A stretch of DNA of 64,000 nt. It comes from Haloferax prahovense DSM 18310. GTDB taxonomy: Archaea; Halobacteriota; Halobacteria; Halobacteriales; Haloferacaceae. Location: positions 72,224 to 136,223 of the forward strand of contig NZ_AOLG01000058.1 in assembly GCF_000336815.1 (NCBI RefSeq), read 5' to 3'. A program made the position numbers and the translations under genes. Of this stretch, positions 9,004-18,227 are shown piece by piece (positions within the stretch are counted from its first letter, which is position 1; every line of letters begins with the position of its first letter). Under the pieces are notes generated by a model that worked only from the letters and a program-made list of their open reading frames with translations, was not told where the DNA came from and ran no database searches.

Positions 9004-9159
9004 CCCGCCGAGCTGACACGACTGTAACGAACCCCGGCTCGAATCGAGACTCGACCAGCCGCCGTGTGCGCCATCTTTTCCAGTTGTAACAACTGCTCGA
9101 CTCCGCTCTCGCGCTCGCTCCGTCAACAACTATTAGGACTTCTCCCGCGTCGCCCCGGT

Positions 9160-10281
9160 ATGGAGAGTGTGACTCTCGGTATCATCGGTTGTGGAGCCAT
9201 CAGCGACGTGTACTTCGAGGCGGGGAACCGCTTCGACGCCCTCGACATCGTCGCCTGCGCCGACCTCGATGAGGACCGCGCGAAATCGAAGGCGGACGAG
9301 TACGGCATCCCCCGCATCCTCCCGACTGAGGACCTGCTCGCCGACCCCGAAATCGACGTTGCGGTCGTACTCACGCCGGCGGGCACCCACGGCGACCTCG
9401 TGTCCGCTGCCCTCCGAGCGGGCAAGCACGCCTACACGGAAAAGCCGCTCGCGGCGACCAAGGCCGAAGGCGAGGCGATTCTGGAGACCACCGACGAGCG
9501 CGGACTGACCGTCGGCGTCGCGCCCGACACCGTTCTCGGCACCGGAATCCAGACCTGTCGCGACCTCATCGACGAGGGCCGCATCGGCGACCCCGTCGGC
9601 GCGACGGCGTTCTGGTCGAACCACGGCCACGAGCACTGGCACCCGGACCCCGACGGCTTCTACGCGGAAGGCGGCGGTCCGCTTTTCGACATGGGGCCGT
9701 ACTATCTCACGTCGCTCGTGACGCTCCTCGGCCCGATTCGGTCGGTCGCCGGGACCGCGAACACGCCGTTCGCAGAGCGCGAGATAACGAGTGAACCGCG
9801 CCGCGGCGAGCGGATTCCGGTGTCGGTGCCGACCCACGAGACGGCCGTCGTGACCTTCGAAAGCGGCGCGACGGGGACGCTCCTGACGAGTTTCGACGTG
9901 TGGGGGTCAGAACTACCGGGATTCGAGATATACGGCACCGAGGGGACGCTGAGCGTCACCGACCCCAACCGGTTCGACGGGACGCCCCGCGTCCACCTCA
10001 GCGACGACGACGACGGCGAGTGGCGCGAGATTTCCGTCGAGCGCGACCACCCCGGCCAACAGCGCGGTCTCGGCCTCGTCGACCTCGCGTACTCGCTCGA
10101 CTCCGACTGGGACCACCGGACCAGCGGCGACCTCGGGTTCCACGTCCTCGAAACGATGGACGGCATCCGCGAGTCCGCCGAGGAGGGCGCGTACGTCGAA
10201 CTCTCGGCGCAGTGCGAGCGTCCGCCGTCGGTCCCCGACGGCTTCCCGACTGACGTCGGCCCGGCGGGCGACGCGGAGTGA
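9160..10281 (+). CDS. Gfo/Idh/MocA family oxidoreductase (2)
   Basis: This 373-residue dehydrogenase has the nucleotide-binding loop LGIIGCGAISDVYF, the catalytic-lysine motif TEKPLA and a C-terminal domain with GGGPLFDMGPYYLTSLV in place of the usual catalytic His segment. The GTEGTLSV strand is typical of the family. ATG 9160 was chosen because a TATA-like CTATTAGG lies about 27 bases upstream, while the longer open frame from 9064 runs through that promoter. It follows pectate lyase 1 with its own promoter. The histidine seen in many homologues is replaced by tyrosines here, so the reaction may differ from the other three copies. Confidence 0.87.
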   Translation: MESVTLGIIGCGAISDVYFEAGNRFDALDIVACADLDEDRAKSKADEYGIPRILPTEDLLADPEIDVAVVLTPAGTHGDLVSAALRAGKHAYTEKPLAATKAEGEAILETTDERGLTVGVAPDTVLGTGIQTCRDLIDEGRIGDPVGATAFWSNHGHEHWHPDPDGFYAEGGGPLFDMGPYYLTSLVTLLGPIRSVAGTANTPFAEREITSEPRRGERIPVSVPTHETAVVTFESGATGTLLTSFDVWGSELPGFEIYGTEGTLSVTDPNRFDGTPRVHLSDDDDGEWREISVERDHPGQQRGLGLVDLAYSLDSDWDHRTSGDLGFHVLETMDGIRESAEEGAYVELSAQCERPPSVPDGFPTDVGPAGDAE

Positions 10282-10395
10282 ATTCGGGAGTGAACGCAGG
10301 AATCGGTGCGGGAGTGAAAACGGGCGTCAGTGCGGGAGCGAAAACAGGTGTCGGTGCCGGTACCGGTTTCGGTGTTGGCGACGGCGTCTGAACGA
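10282..10395. repeat. degenerate short tandem repeats
   Basis: Between the dehydrogenase and the convergent ATPase gene lie imperfect copies of a unit of about 25 bases containing TGCGGGAG-GAAAAC and GGTGTCGGT. They look like local slippage products and encode nothing convincing. Confidence 0.4.
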
Positions 10396-10418
10396 CGGTC
10401 CGAATCGAGGTTTCTCTT

Positions 10419-11534
10419 TCAGTCGGCCGGCTGTTCCGCGTCGTCCGCGACGTCGATGTCGAGGTCGTCGGTGATTGGCTCGCTGTTCCGGTAGTCGATT
10501 CTGTCGTGCGCGTCGAAGCAGGCCGCCTCGTGGCGGTCCGACGGGCCGCTCATGCCGGAGAGGTCGGGCGTGTTCGACGTGCAGTACTCCCGCGCCTCGG
10601 GACAGCGGGTATGGAACCGACAGCCGCTCGGCGGGTTCTCCGGGTCCGGGATGTCGATTTTCCTGACCGGCGGCGTCTCGATGGGGTCGTTTATCTCCGA
10701 GAGACCGGAGGTCGCCCACAGGAGGCTCTTGGTGTACGGGTGCTGGGGGTTCTTGATAATCTCGTCCGCCGGGCCGATTTCGACGATGCGGCCGAGGTAC
10801 ATGACGGCGATGCGGCCGTCGGCGCGACCGGCGAGGTACCGGGCGTTCGCCATGTTGTGCGAGATGAAGACGAACGAGGTGCTGAACATCTCCTGCAGTT
10901 CGAGGAGGAGGTCCATCAGGTTCACCCGCAGCGACACGTCGAGGGCGCTCACGGCCTCGTCGGCGAGGATGAGGTCGGGTTCGAGGAGCATCGACCGGAC
11001 GATGACGGTCCGCTGGGCCTCCCCACCGCTCAGTTGGTGGGGGTACCGAGAGGCGTAGTCGTCTGCGGGCGTGAGCCCGACCGTGTCGAGCATCTGGTGG
11101 ACGAGCTCCCGGCGCTCGACGAGGTTGAGTTCCGGCCGCCACTTCTTCAGCGCCGGGTTGAGGTTCTTGAATATCGTCCGGTTGGGGTCCAGCGAGTTCC
11201 CGGCGTCCTGGTGGACCATCTGGAGCGACTTCCGAATCTCCTTGTACGGGATGTCGCCGGGTTCGAGGTCGGACTTCCAGATGTCCTGTCCGCGGAAGCG
11301 GACCGTCCCCGAGGTGGGGCGCTGGAGTCCGATCATGGCCTTTCCGAGCGTCGTCTTGCCACAGCCGGACTCGCCGACGAGCGCGACCACGTCGTTCTCG
11401 CCGATGTCGAGCGAGACGTTGTCGACGGCGCGGACGACGCCCTTGTCGTCGCCGAGGAAGCGGTCGAGGATGCCCTCGTTGCCGCCGAAGTGGACGCTCA
11501 GGTCGTCGACGCGGAGCAGGGGGTCGTCGCTCAT
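10419..11534 (-). CDS. oligopeptide/oligosaccharide ABC transporter ATP-binding protein (OppF type)
   Basis: This 371-residue ATPase has Walker A GESGCGKT at residues 54-61, Q-loop QMVHQDAGNSLDPNRT, signature LSGGEAQRT, Walker B LILADEAVSALD and switch His in FISHNMA. The C-terminal extension has the Cys-containing SGCRFHTRCP cluster of the Opp/Dpp family. Its ATG overlaps the stop of the upstream ATPase gene (ATGA), so the two form a heterodimer made from one transcript. With the fused permease and the lipoprotein downstream it makes a full importer. In this locus the cargo is more likely pectin oligomers than peptides, which is inference. Confidence 0.92.
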   Translation of the reverse strand: MSDDPLLRVDDLSVHFGGNEGILDRFLGDDKGVVRAVDNVSLDIGENDVVALVGESGCGKTTLGKAMIGLQRPTSGTVRFRGQDIWKSDLEPGDIPYKEIRKSLQMVHQDAGNSLDPNRTIFKNLNPALKKWRPELNLVERRELVHQMLDTVGLTPADDYASRYPHQLSGGEAQRTVIVRSMLLEPDLILADEAVSALDVSLRVNLMDLLLELQEMFSTSFVFISHNMANARYLAGRADGRIAVMYLGRIVEIGPADEIIKNPQHPYTKSLLWATSGLSEINDPIETPPVRKIDIPDPENPPSGCRFHTRCPEAREYCTSNTPDLSGMSGPSDRHEAACFDAHDRIDYRNSEPITDDLDIDVADDAEQPAD

Positions 11535-12592
11535 TTCGAGACCTCCTTCTTGAGGGGAATCGTCTCGCGGGCTTCGTCCGTGTAGAAGCACGCGGCCCCG
11601 TGGTCCTCGGACACCTCGATGAGGTCCGGGTTCGTCGCCCGGCACTGCTCGTCGGCGAGCGGGCATCGCGTGTGGTACGAACAGCCCTTCGGGACGTTCA
11701 GCGGGTCGGGGCTCGTCCCCTCGATGGACGCCATCTCGTCGAGGTCGGCGTCGATGTCGGGTATCGAGTTGAGTAGCTCCCGCGTGTAGGGGTGGGCGGG
11801 GTCCATGACGATATCTTGGACCGGGCCGAGTTCGAGCAGTTCGAAGGCGTACATCACCGCGAGGCGGTCGGAGATGCGCGCGACGTGGCTCAGGTCGTGC
11901 GTCACGATGACGATAGTGAGGTCGTACTCGGCTTTCAGCTCCGAGAGGAGCTTCAGAATCGACTGCTGCATCAGGAGGTCGAGCGCGGCGGTCGGCTCGT
12001 CCATCACGAGCACGTCGGGGTCGAGGATGAGACTCAGCGCGATGAGCGCGCGCTGTTTCATCCCGCCGGACAGCTCGTGGGGGTACGCGTCGAGGACGCG
12101 GTCGGGTTCGAGGTGCACGTCGGAGATGAGCTGTCGGGCGCGTTCCATCCCCTCTTGGATGTCGTAGTCGTGCGCGCGGAGCGTCTCGACGAAGTGGTCG
12201 CCGATGCTGAGCGTCGGGTTGAACGAGTCGAGCGCCCCTTGGACCACCATCGAGACGCGCTCCCAGCGGAACCGGCGAAGCTCCTCCTTGCTCAGGTCGT
12301 TGACCTTGATGGGCTCGCCGCCCTCCGGCGGGTTGAACACCACGTCGCCGGTGAGCGTCCCCGGCGAGTCGATGGCGTCGAGCATGGAGTCCGCCAGCAT
12401 CGACTTGCCGGAGCCCGACTCGCCGACGACGCCGAGGACTTCTCCCCGCCGGACGTTTATCGACACGTCGTCGAGGACTCGGGCGTCCCCGCGTTCCATC
12501 GCGAACGCGACGCTCGCGTTCGTTATCTCTAGCACGTTGTGCTCGGCCGTCGGCTCGTCTGGCATCTTCTGTTTGGTGTGTTGTGTCGCCAT
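11531..12592 (-). CDS. oligopeptide/oligosaccharide ABC transporter ATP-binding protein (OppD type)
   Basis: This 353-residue ATPase has Walker A GESGSGKS, signature LSGGMKQRA, Walker B VLVMDEPTAALD and switch His in IVTHDLSH, plus the C-terminal GCSYHTRCP Opp/Dpp extension. The start ATG 12592 was preferred over the open extension to 12637, which contains no good initiator. An AT-rich element (TATTAAGTAG, near 12694-12703 on the minus strand) is the best promoter candidate and would leave a leader of about 80 bases. The four-base overlap with the next ATPase gene indicates coupled translation. Confidence 0.92.
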   Translation of the reverse strand: MATQHTKQKMPDEPTAEHNVLEITNASVAFAMERGDARVLDDVSINVRRGEVLGVVGESGSGKSMLADSMLDAIDSPGTLTGDVVFNPPEGGEPIKVNDLSKEELRRFRWERVSMVVQGALDSFNPTLSIGDHFVETLRAHDYDIQEGMERARQLISDVHLEPDRVLDAYPHELSGGMKQRALIALSLILDPDVLVMDEPTAALDLLMQQSILKLLSELKAEYDLTIVIVTHDLSHVARISDRLAVMYAFELLELGPVQDIVMDPAHPYTRELLNSIPDIDADLDEMASIEGTSPDPLNVPKGCSYHTRCPLADEQCRATNPDLIEVSEDHGAACFYTDEARETIPLKKEVSK

Positions 12593-12807
12593 GGTCAGTC
12601 CCTCTCGTCGGTTCGTACGGCGGGCGAGCGACCCCACCCGTCACGCGTGCCTATCGTCAACATGTGACCGTAGTAGGAATCTATCACGTTCAATACTACT
12701 TAATACTTTCCGCCAGCGCAGTCCATGCGCGTCGATATCGGAGTCTTCGGGCGGTTCGGCTGCCGATACCGGCAAACTATAAGTTCGTCCGCGATGTCCG
12801 TGCTGAC

Positions 12808-13026
12808 ATGGCGCAAGCGCAAACGCGACAGAACGTGCTGTGGACAGTTCGCTCCAAAATCGGCGGTGTCACCTCGACGGTGGTTTTCCTCGGCGCGCTG
12901 TTGATTCTCTTCGGTGCCGCCCTTCAGACCGGCGTCTGGGCGGGAATGTTCGGAATAATCGGTGGATTGCTGGTGTTCGTCGCCGTCGCGTTCCGGGTAC
13001 TGCTCTGGGCGTACCGACTGTTCTGA
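12808..13026 (+). CDS. small two-pass membrane protein
   Basis: This 72-residue protein has two hydrophobic helices (VVFLGALLILFGAAL and GMFGIIGGLLVFVAVAFRVL) after a basic N terminus. A TATA-like ACTATAAG at 12776-12783 puts the transcript start on the ATG, so it is leaderless. It sits between the ATPase and permease genes of the importer on the opposite strand and faces the 33-residue membrane protein at 13027. No family is recognised. Confidence 0.65.
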   Translation: MAQAQTRQNVLWTVRSKIGGVTSTVVFLGALLILFGAALQTGVWAGMFGIIGGLLVFVAVAFRVLLWAYRLF

Positions 13027-13128
13027 TCACATCATGGTGAATCCGTAGTACACCCCGATGAGCAGGATTACGAGTATCACGAGGCCGAGCAGGTACCGCG
13101 TCGTATTTCCTTCTTTCTCCACTTTCAT
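13027..13128 (-). CDS. 33-residue single-pass membrane peptide
   Basis: A minus-strand ATG at 13128 opens MKVEKEGNTTRYLLGL, followed by a hydrophobic run VILVILLIGVYYGF and two methionines before TGA. The charged N terminus plus one clean transmembrane helix in only 33 codons looks like a genuine small membrane protein rather than noise. Its stop codon lies immediately after the stop of the convergent small membrane protein. Its function is unknown; it lies next to the ABC permease gene. Confidence 0.5.
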   Translation of the reverse strand: MKVEKEGNTTRYLLGLVILVILLIGVYYGFTMM

Positions 13129-13259
13129 GGTTGAAGTCCGTTTCGTAGGTCGATAGCGCGTGTGTTAACCTTTTCCCTGAGACAGCGTGGCACGACCGCT
13201 CTCGGGTCGAGATAATCGAAAAAAGCAGCGACGCGAAACGGACCGGCTGGTCCGGTTGG

Positions 13260-15386
13260 TTAGTCCGCGGCCGATGCGGCACCGTCGCCGCCTTCCGAGC
13301 CGCCGCGACCGCCTTCCATGTCGTCGGTCGAGACGGTGGCCGCGTGCCGCGCGCGGAGGCGGGGGTTGAACAGTCGGTCCGTCCCCTGCGCGAACAGCTG
13401 GAGGCCGTACGTCATCGTGACGATGAACAGTATCGGCGCGAGCAGCCAGTGGAAGCGGTCCATGCCGGACAGCGCGCCGCCGTTGCGGGCGATGTTGAGG
13501 ACGACGCCCCAGTTGCTCGTCGTGAACGGCAGCACGCCGATGAAGTACAGGCCGACGGACTCCATCAGGATGTTCCGCATGGAGCCGACAGTCCCCATCG
13601 TCAGCATCGGCATGAGCCGGGACATGACGTTCTTCGAGAGGATGCTCGACGTTGGCAGTCCGAGCACCCGCGAGGCCTCGACGTGGGACTCACTGCGGAT
13701 AGTGAGCACCTGCGAGCGGAGCTGTCGGGCCAACCGTGGCCAGTTGTCGATGGCCAGCACGACCCCGACGAACACCGGGCTCTTCGGTTCGAGAATCACG
13801 GCGAGGACGATGACCAGCGCCAGGCCGGGGATGTTCATCATCACGTCCGTCACCGTCATGAGCACCTTGTCGATGACGCCGCCGAGGTAGCCGGCCGTGA
13901 CGCCGAGAAGGATGGCCAGGCCGAGCGTCACCGCCGCGCCCGACAGCATCATGATGAGCATCGGGCGGGTCGCGAGCACCTGCTGTGCGAGGAGGTCGCG
14001 CCCGATGTCGTCGGTGCCGAGCGGGTAGCGCATGTTCTCCAGCGGTTGCAGGAGAATCGGCCCCTGCATCGGCCTGACCTCGGGGACGAGGAACTGCCCG
14101 AACAGCCCGAGGAAGCCGAAGATACCGAGGATTATCGCGCCGACCCGCGCCCGTGGCGAGGTCCAGATGATGCGGAACGGGGTCAGGAGGCTCTGGTCGA
14201 TTCGCTCTCTGATGTACTCTCCGCGCGAGAAGTCGGAGCTATCGACGTCGAAGCTCATCGCGCCGCTGGCCGAGATGCGGTTCCCTTCGATGCGGTCGTC
14301 GATGGTTTCGGTCTCGTCCGCGCCGCCGCCCCGCAGGCGGTTGACGAACCGCTGGAGCGTTTCGCGGTACGACCGCGAGTAGGACTCGCGCTGGGTGTGC
14401 CCGGCGCGGGGGTCGATGAAGCCGTAGGTGAAGTCGGCGATGAGCAGGCCGATGACGGTGACGATGGTAAACAGGATGACCGCCGCCATGACCGTCGTGT
14501 AGTCCCGCGCCATCGTGGCTTCGTAGAAGTAGAAGCCCATGCCGCGGTAGCGGAATATCTGCTCCATAATGACCGACCCGCCGAACAGGCTGGCGAGGCC
14601 GGCCATGAGGCCGGTGTACATCGGCAGCATCGAGTTCCACCCGATGTACCGCAGTTGAATCCGGCTGTCGGGCAGTCCCCTGAGTTCCGCCACGTCGACG
14701 TAGTCCTCACCGATGATGCGGGTACAGTGCGCGCGGAACTCGAGGCCGCCCCACGAGGTCAGCGCGAACGACATGATGGGCAGCGCCGCGTGTCGCAGCA
14801 CGCTGGCCATGAACTCGATGTTGAACCCGGGCGTGAGCGCGTTGTCGTACCGCCCCCCGTTGGGGAAGAACTCGGTACCGAATCCGAGCGTGAAAAGCAG
14901 TACGAGCCCGACGATGTAGTACGGGACGGCGTCGGAGAAGATGACGAAGTAACTCCCGACCACGTCCCAGGTGTCGCCCTCGTGGACGGCGAGGAAGCCG
15001 CCGATGAGAAACACCATGATGGTGCCGATGACGAGGGCGAAAAGCGAGACGAACATCGTCCACGGGATTGCCGGTCCGAGCACGTTCCAGACCGGGTCCG
15101 CGTAGAAGATAGACCGTCCGAAGTCCAGTTGCGCGACCGATACGATGTATTCGACGTACGCCTGCAGCATCGGCTTGTCCGGGTTGATGTTCGAGTACAT
15201 CTCGACCATCTGGTTGAGGCGGGTCGACGAAACCGCCCCTCCGGACCGCTGTCTGATCTGCGCGGCGATGTAGTCCATCGGCCCGCCGGGAATGAGCCGA
15301 ACCGTCACGAACGAGAACGTGATCGCCGCCCAGACCGTTATCAGGGCCTGCGCTATCCGGCGCACGTAGTAATTTTTCTCGACCAT
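13260..15386 (-). CDS. ABC transporter permease, DppB-DppC fusion
   Basis: This 708-residue protein contains both permeases of an Opp/Dpp importer in one chain. Residues 1 to about 345 match DppB: an N-terminal helix, then RLIPGGPMDYI, a large external loop and the cytoplasmic EDYVDVAELRGLPDSRI coupling (EAA-type) loop. After a hydrophilic linker (about 345-410) comes a DppC half with PLGTDDIGRDLL, its own EAA loop SHVEASRVLGLPTSSI and a closing set of helices. Normally these are two genes. A TATA-like ATTAAGTAC lies about 30 bases upstream. The acidic Gly/Ala-rich tail is cytoplasmic. Confidence 0.9.
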   Translation of the reverse strand: MVEKNYYVRRIAQALITVWAAITFSFVTVRLIPGGPMDYIAAQIRQRSGGAVSSTRLNQMVEMYSNINPDKPMLQAYVEYIVSVAQLDFGRSIFYADPVWNVLGPAIPWTMFVSLFALVIGTIMVFLIGGFLAVHEGDTWDVVGSYFVIFSDAVPYYIVGLVLLFTLGFGTEFFPNGGRYDNALTPGFNIEFMASVLRHAALPIMSFALTSWGGLEFRAHCTRIIGEDYVDVAELRGLPDSRIQLRYIGWNSMLPMYTGLMAGLASLFGGSVIMEQIFRYRGMGFYFYEATMARDYTTVMAAVILFTIVTVIGLLIADFTYGFIDPRAGHTQRESYSRSYRETLQRFVNRLRGGGADETETIDDRIEGNRISASGAMSFDVDSSDFSRGEYIRERIDQSLLTPFRIIWTSPRARVGAIILGIFGFLGLFGQFLVPEVRPMQGPILLQPLENMRYPLGTDDIGRDLLAQQVLATRPMLIMMLSGAAVTLGLAILLGVTAGYLGGVIDKVLMTVTDVMMNIPGLALVIVLAVILEPKSPVFVGVVLAIDNWPRLARQLRSQVLTIRSESHVEASRVLGLPTSSILSKNVMSRLMPMLTMGTVGSMRNILMESVGLYFIGVLPFTTSNWGVVLNIARNGGALSGMDRFHWLLAPILFIVTMTYGLQLFAQGTDRLFNPRLRARHAATVSTDDMEGGRGGSEGGDGAASAAD

Positions 15387-15479
15387 CCTTGCTAGTTCTT
15401 ACCTCTCATGTGGGTACTTAATCATTATGAATAGGGCTACTTTCGTCCGCACTCGACCGAACCGACCTCGCCGTCGTCG

Positions 15480-15511
15480 CGTCCGGAGGCGGCGCGTTGC
15501 GCCTCCGGACG
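15480..15511. terminator. 12-bp perfect stem-loop between substrate-binding protein and permease genes
   Basis: CGTCCGGAGGCG and CGCCTCCGGACG form a perfect 12-bp stem around an 8-base loop. It lies after the stop of the lipoprotein gene (minus strand) and before the permease promoter. Such stems usually stabilise or end the mRNA of the binding protein so that it is made in excess. There is no long T tract, so processing or attenuation is as likely as termination. Confidence 0.55.
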
Positions 15512-15593
15512 GGGAGTTCACCGTATGGCTGATACGTTCTGACTGACTCGGTGAGACGACGGTTTCTCGTTCAGGTGGCGGCGCTCGGCGCGG

Positions 15594-17690
15594 TTACTGG
15601 CCTCCCTCCGCCGGGTGGAAGTATTCGGTTCCCATCTTGGCCATGTACTGGCAGTAGGAGTACTGACCGATCTCGACGATCTCGTAGCGGTACGCCGGGT
15701 TCAGGTTGTCGTTCGGGGGCTTCGTCGCCCAGTTGTCGTGATTCAGCCAGTAGCCGCCCGTGCCGCCCTCCTCGTTGATGAGCATCATCGGCAGCGACTG
15801 GTTGAATATCCACGAGACTTCCGCGACCTTCTGTCTGCGCTCTTCGTCCGACATCTGCGTCCGGAGCTCGTTGAGCTTGTCGATGACGTCGACTTCCTGG
15901 AGGTCACCGGCCGGGTCGCCGATGGGGTACGGAACCTCGACGACGCGGTCCATCGCCCAGCTGTCGTTGCTCGGAAGCGGCTGTCCGGACAGCGACTCCT
16001 GGACTCTGAAGGAGTTCGAGAAGCCGAGGAACGGCGGGCCGGACTTCGCACCGCCCCAGTTGTCGAACAGTAACTCCCAGTCGCCGGACTCCATGGTCTT
16101 GCCGGCGCGGATGGTCGCTTCCTGTGCGGTCACTTCGGTCTGGAGACCGAAGTCGTCCAGGTAGGACTTCGCGATCTGTGCGAACCGTAGGGCCATCGGC
16201 TCCTCGTCGGATGTCGCCGTGTAGAACCGAAGGGTGACGTTCTCCCCGTTCGGGTCCTTCCAGCGGTTGCCCGACTTCGAGAAACCGGCGGCCTCGAGGA
16301 GTTCGGTCGCCCGCTGTTCGTCCACGTCGTCTTCCGTGTGGGCGTACCGCTCGAGCTTCGCGAGGTCGCCGCTCGGCCAGTTCGAGTTCCCGCCGAACCA
16401 TGGCACTTCCTTGTCCTGCCCGATGCCGGACGGAATGCGGTCTTCGACCCAGTAGGTGCCGTAGTCCGGAACCCACTCGACGAGCGGCTTCCGGGGGACG
16501 ATGTGGTGAATCGCCTTCCGGACGCGCGGGTCGCCGGTGATGTCGCTCTGACAGTTGAGCAGGACGCCCATCGCCCCGCTGCGCATCTGCGGCGTAATCT
16601 GGTCCTCGGAGAGGCTGTCGGCCGGCCCCCACCCGTTCTCCTTGAGCCGGTCACGAGCGGACTGCGACTCCGGCGGGTAGCTCACGTCGATGACGCCCTC
16701 CTGCATCGCCTTGGTCCGCTGTTGCTGGTTCGGGTAGCGGTGCCAGTCGAGGCTGTAGTCTATCATGTCGCCCGTAATCTCGCCGTTCGACCACTCGGCG
16801 TCGCTGAAGGGGCTGACGTAGTCGTCGTAGGGTTCGAAGTGCGCGACGTTCTCCTCTCCGCTGACGAACTCCCAGACGGAGTTCCCCGGGACGTTCGCGT
16901 TGTCCCAGACGTTCTGTTGAACCGCCTGCATCATCTCCTGCTGGGCGGAGGTCCGTTCCGATTCGGTGGTGGCGTCGTCGAACATCTCGGCGTACTTCCC
17001 CCAGATGTCTCGGTGCGCCCAGAGCCACGCGCGGCGTTTCATGTGACCGAACTCGAATATCTCCCGGCTGATGTCGGGCTCGACCAGGTCGAACGTGAGT
17101 TCGTACTTCCCGGTCGTCTCCACGTTCTCGTACAGCGGTTGCGCGCCGTAGCCCTTGTGGACGGTCTGCATCAGCTTGCCGATTTTGAGCTGGGTCGCCA
17201 CGTCCTCCGCGGTCAGGTCGTCGCCGTTGTGCCACGTGTAGGTGTCGCGGATGTTCCACGCGACCTGTCCGTTGTCGGCGTACTCCCAGTCCTCGACGAC
17301 CATCCCTTTCGTCTTGTTCGACACCTTGTCGTGGACGGCCAGTTGGTCGAACATCGCCCAGTACCACCGGAACGAGAAGTTCGCGGCGTTGCCGTACGGA
17401 TTGAACCGGGCGTTCGTCGGCGCGAGCGAGATGATGTGGTCGAGCGTTCGACCCGACGACTGGCTGGTCGAATCGCCGTCAGTCGTCGTGCTCCCGCCGC
17501 CACCGCCTTCGTTCTCGAGCGGCGTCGGCGTATCCTCGTTCCCGCCCTGACTACAGCCAGCCAGCGCAGCGGCGCCGGCCGTGGCACCGAACGCGTTTCG
17601 AAGCAGACGACGGCGCGTCTGTGGCGATACGTCTTCCCACTCGTCGTCGCTGATCCACTTGTCGGACTCAGCGCTGCTTTGCGAATCCAT
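15594..17690 (-). CDS. ABC transporter substrate-binding lipoprotein (SBP family 5)
   Basis: This 698-residue extracellular solute-binding protein is of the DppA/OppA type. The N terminus has a twin-arginine-like RRRLLRNAF (residues 26-34) and lipobox LAGC (Cys46), then a Gly/Ser/Thr/Asp linker. Family features include LAPTNARFNPYGN, WHNGDDLTAEDV and the central AIHHIVPRKPLVEW. I start at ATG 17690; a GTG one codon upstream is also possible. A TATATATGG element lies about 30 bases upstream inside a larger inverted repeat. It delivers ligand to the fused permease at 13260. The inferred ligand is an oligogalacturonide-type molecule. Confidence 0.9.
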   Translation of the reverse strand: MDSQSSAESDKWISDDEWEDVSPQTRRRLLRNAFGATAGAAALAGCSQGGNEDTPTPLENEGGGGGSTTTDGDSTSQSSGRTLDHIISLAPTNARFNPYGNAANFSFRWYWAMFDQLAVHDKVSNKTKGMVVEDWEYADNGQVAWNIRDTYTWHNGDDLTAEDVATQLKIGKLMQTVHKGYGAQPLYENVETTGKYELTFDLVEPDISREIFEFGHMKRRAWLWAHRDIWGKYAEMFDDATTESERTSAQQEMMQAVQQNVWDNANVPGNSVWEFVSGEENVAHFEPYDDYVSPFSDAEWSNGEITGDMIDYSLDWHRYPNQQQRTKAMQEGVIDVSYPPESQSARDRLKENGWGPADSLSEDQITPQMRSGAMGVLLNCQSDITGDPRVRKAIHHIVPRKPLVEWVPDYGTYWVEDRIPSGIGQDKEVPWFGGNSNWPSGDLAKLERYAHTEDDVDEQRATELLEAAGFSKSGNRWKDPNGENVTLRFYTATSDEEPMALRFAQIAKSYLDDFGLQTEVTAQEATIRAGKTMESGDWELLFDNWGGAKSGPPFLGFSNSFRVQESLSGQPLPSNDSWAMDRVVEVPYPIGDPAGDLQEVDVIDKLNELRTQMSDEERRQKVAEVSWIFNQSLPMMLINEEGGTGGYWLNHDNWATKPPNDNLNPAYRYEIVEIGQYSYCQYMAKMGTEYFHPAEGGQ

Positions 17691-17700
17691 CACACAGTAC

Positions 17701-17737
17701 CCATTATGACTATCCCATATATACCCATCGATAATGG
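17701..17737. promoter_or_regulatory. inverted repeat centred on the TATA box of the binding-protein gene
   Basis: CCATTAT (17701-17707) and ATAATGG (17731-17737) are exact inverted copies placed either side of the TATATA core (about 17718-17723). A regulator bound across both arms would cover the promoter of the binding-protein gene, which suggests repression. Confidence 0.4.
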
Positions 17738-17844
17738 TAATTATCTACTGACATTATTCGATTACGCGGCCGCGCCCGTGACTCTCGCGACGCGCGGGGC
17801 GGTCCCCCAAAGGACTATTATCCCGTTTTGCGAAATCGCCGGTA

Positions 17845-18087
17845 ATGGGAACCTCAGAACGGTCGTACTTCAAATGTTGGATTTGCCGAAAGAAGATGCT
17901 GTGGACGAGCGTGCTCTCGTTTACGCTGCTCATCGTCGTCCTCGGCCTCCTCGCGATGACGGGCATCGAACGCGGGACCGCGTCGTACGTCGTCCTCATG
18001 ATGGACTTCGCCCTCGCCGGCGTGCTCCTCGCGACCGTCGGCGTCGTCTTCTGGCGGTGCGGCTACCTGAGTGACGCCCTCGACTGA
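17845..18087 (+). CDS. small membrane protein with CxxC
   Basis: This 80-residue protein has a cytoplasmic N terminus carrying KCWICRKK and two hydrophobic helices (SVLSFTLLIVVLGLLA and VLMMDFALAGVLLATVGVVFW). A TATA-like CTATTATC about 27 bases upstream supports a leaderless ATG at 17845. It is divergent from the binding-protein gene. A T-rich stretch just after the stop (18090-18113) looks like an archaeal terminator. No family is recognised; the cysteine pair could bind a metal. Confidence 0.6.
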   Translation: MGTSERSYFKCWICRKKMLWTSVLSFTLLIVVLGLLAMTGIERGTASYVVLMMDFALAGVLLATVGVVFWRCGYLSDALD

Positions 18088-18227
18088 ACGCTTTCGGCTT
18101 TCTGTTTTCTCTCGTCGTCTCTCCCGACTCGGCTCATCACTGTTCTTCATATCATAGTATCACTTTCATCGCTATCTCGCCGCTGTCTTCCGATTTTCGT
18201 TCCTAATTTGTAATTGAGATGTTAGTT

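Noticed and set aside
7081..9129. Long open frame of 682 codons antisense to pectate lyase 1
   Set aside because: The sequence is Arg/Val/Asp-rich nonsense typical of high-GC antisense frames. The plus strand encodes a clear domain protein with a Tat signal.
10282..10391. Gly/Ala/Val-rich peptide frame over the short tandem repeats
   Set aside because: No start codon in context and the repeats explain the pattern.
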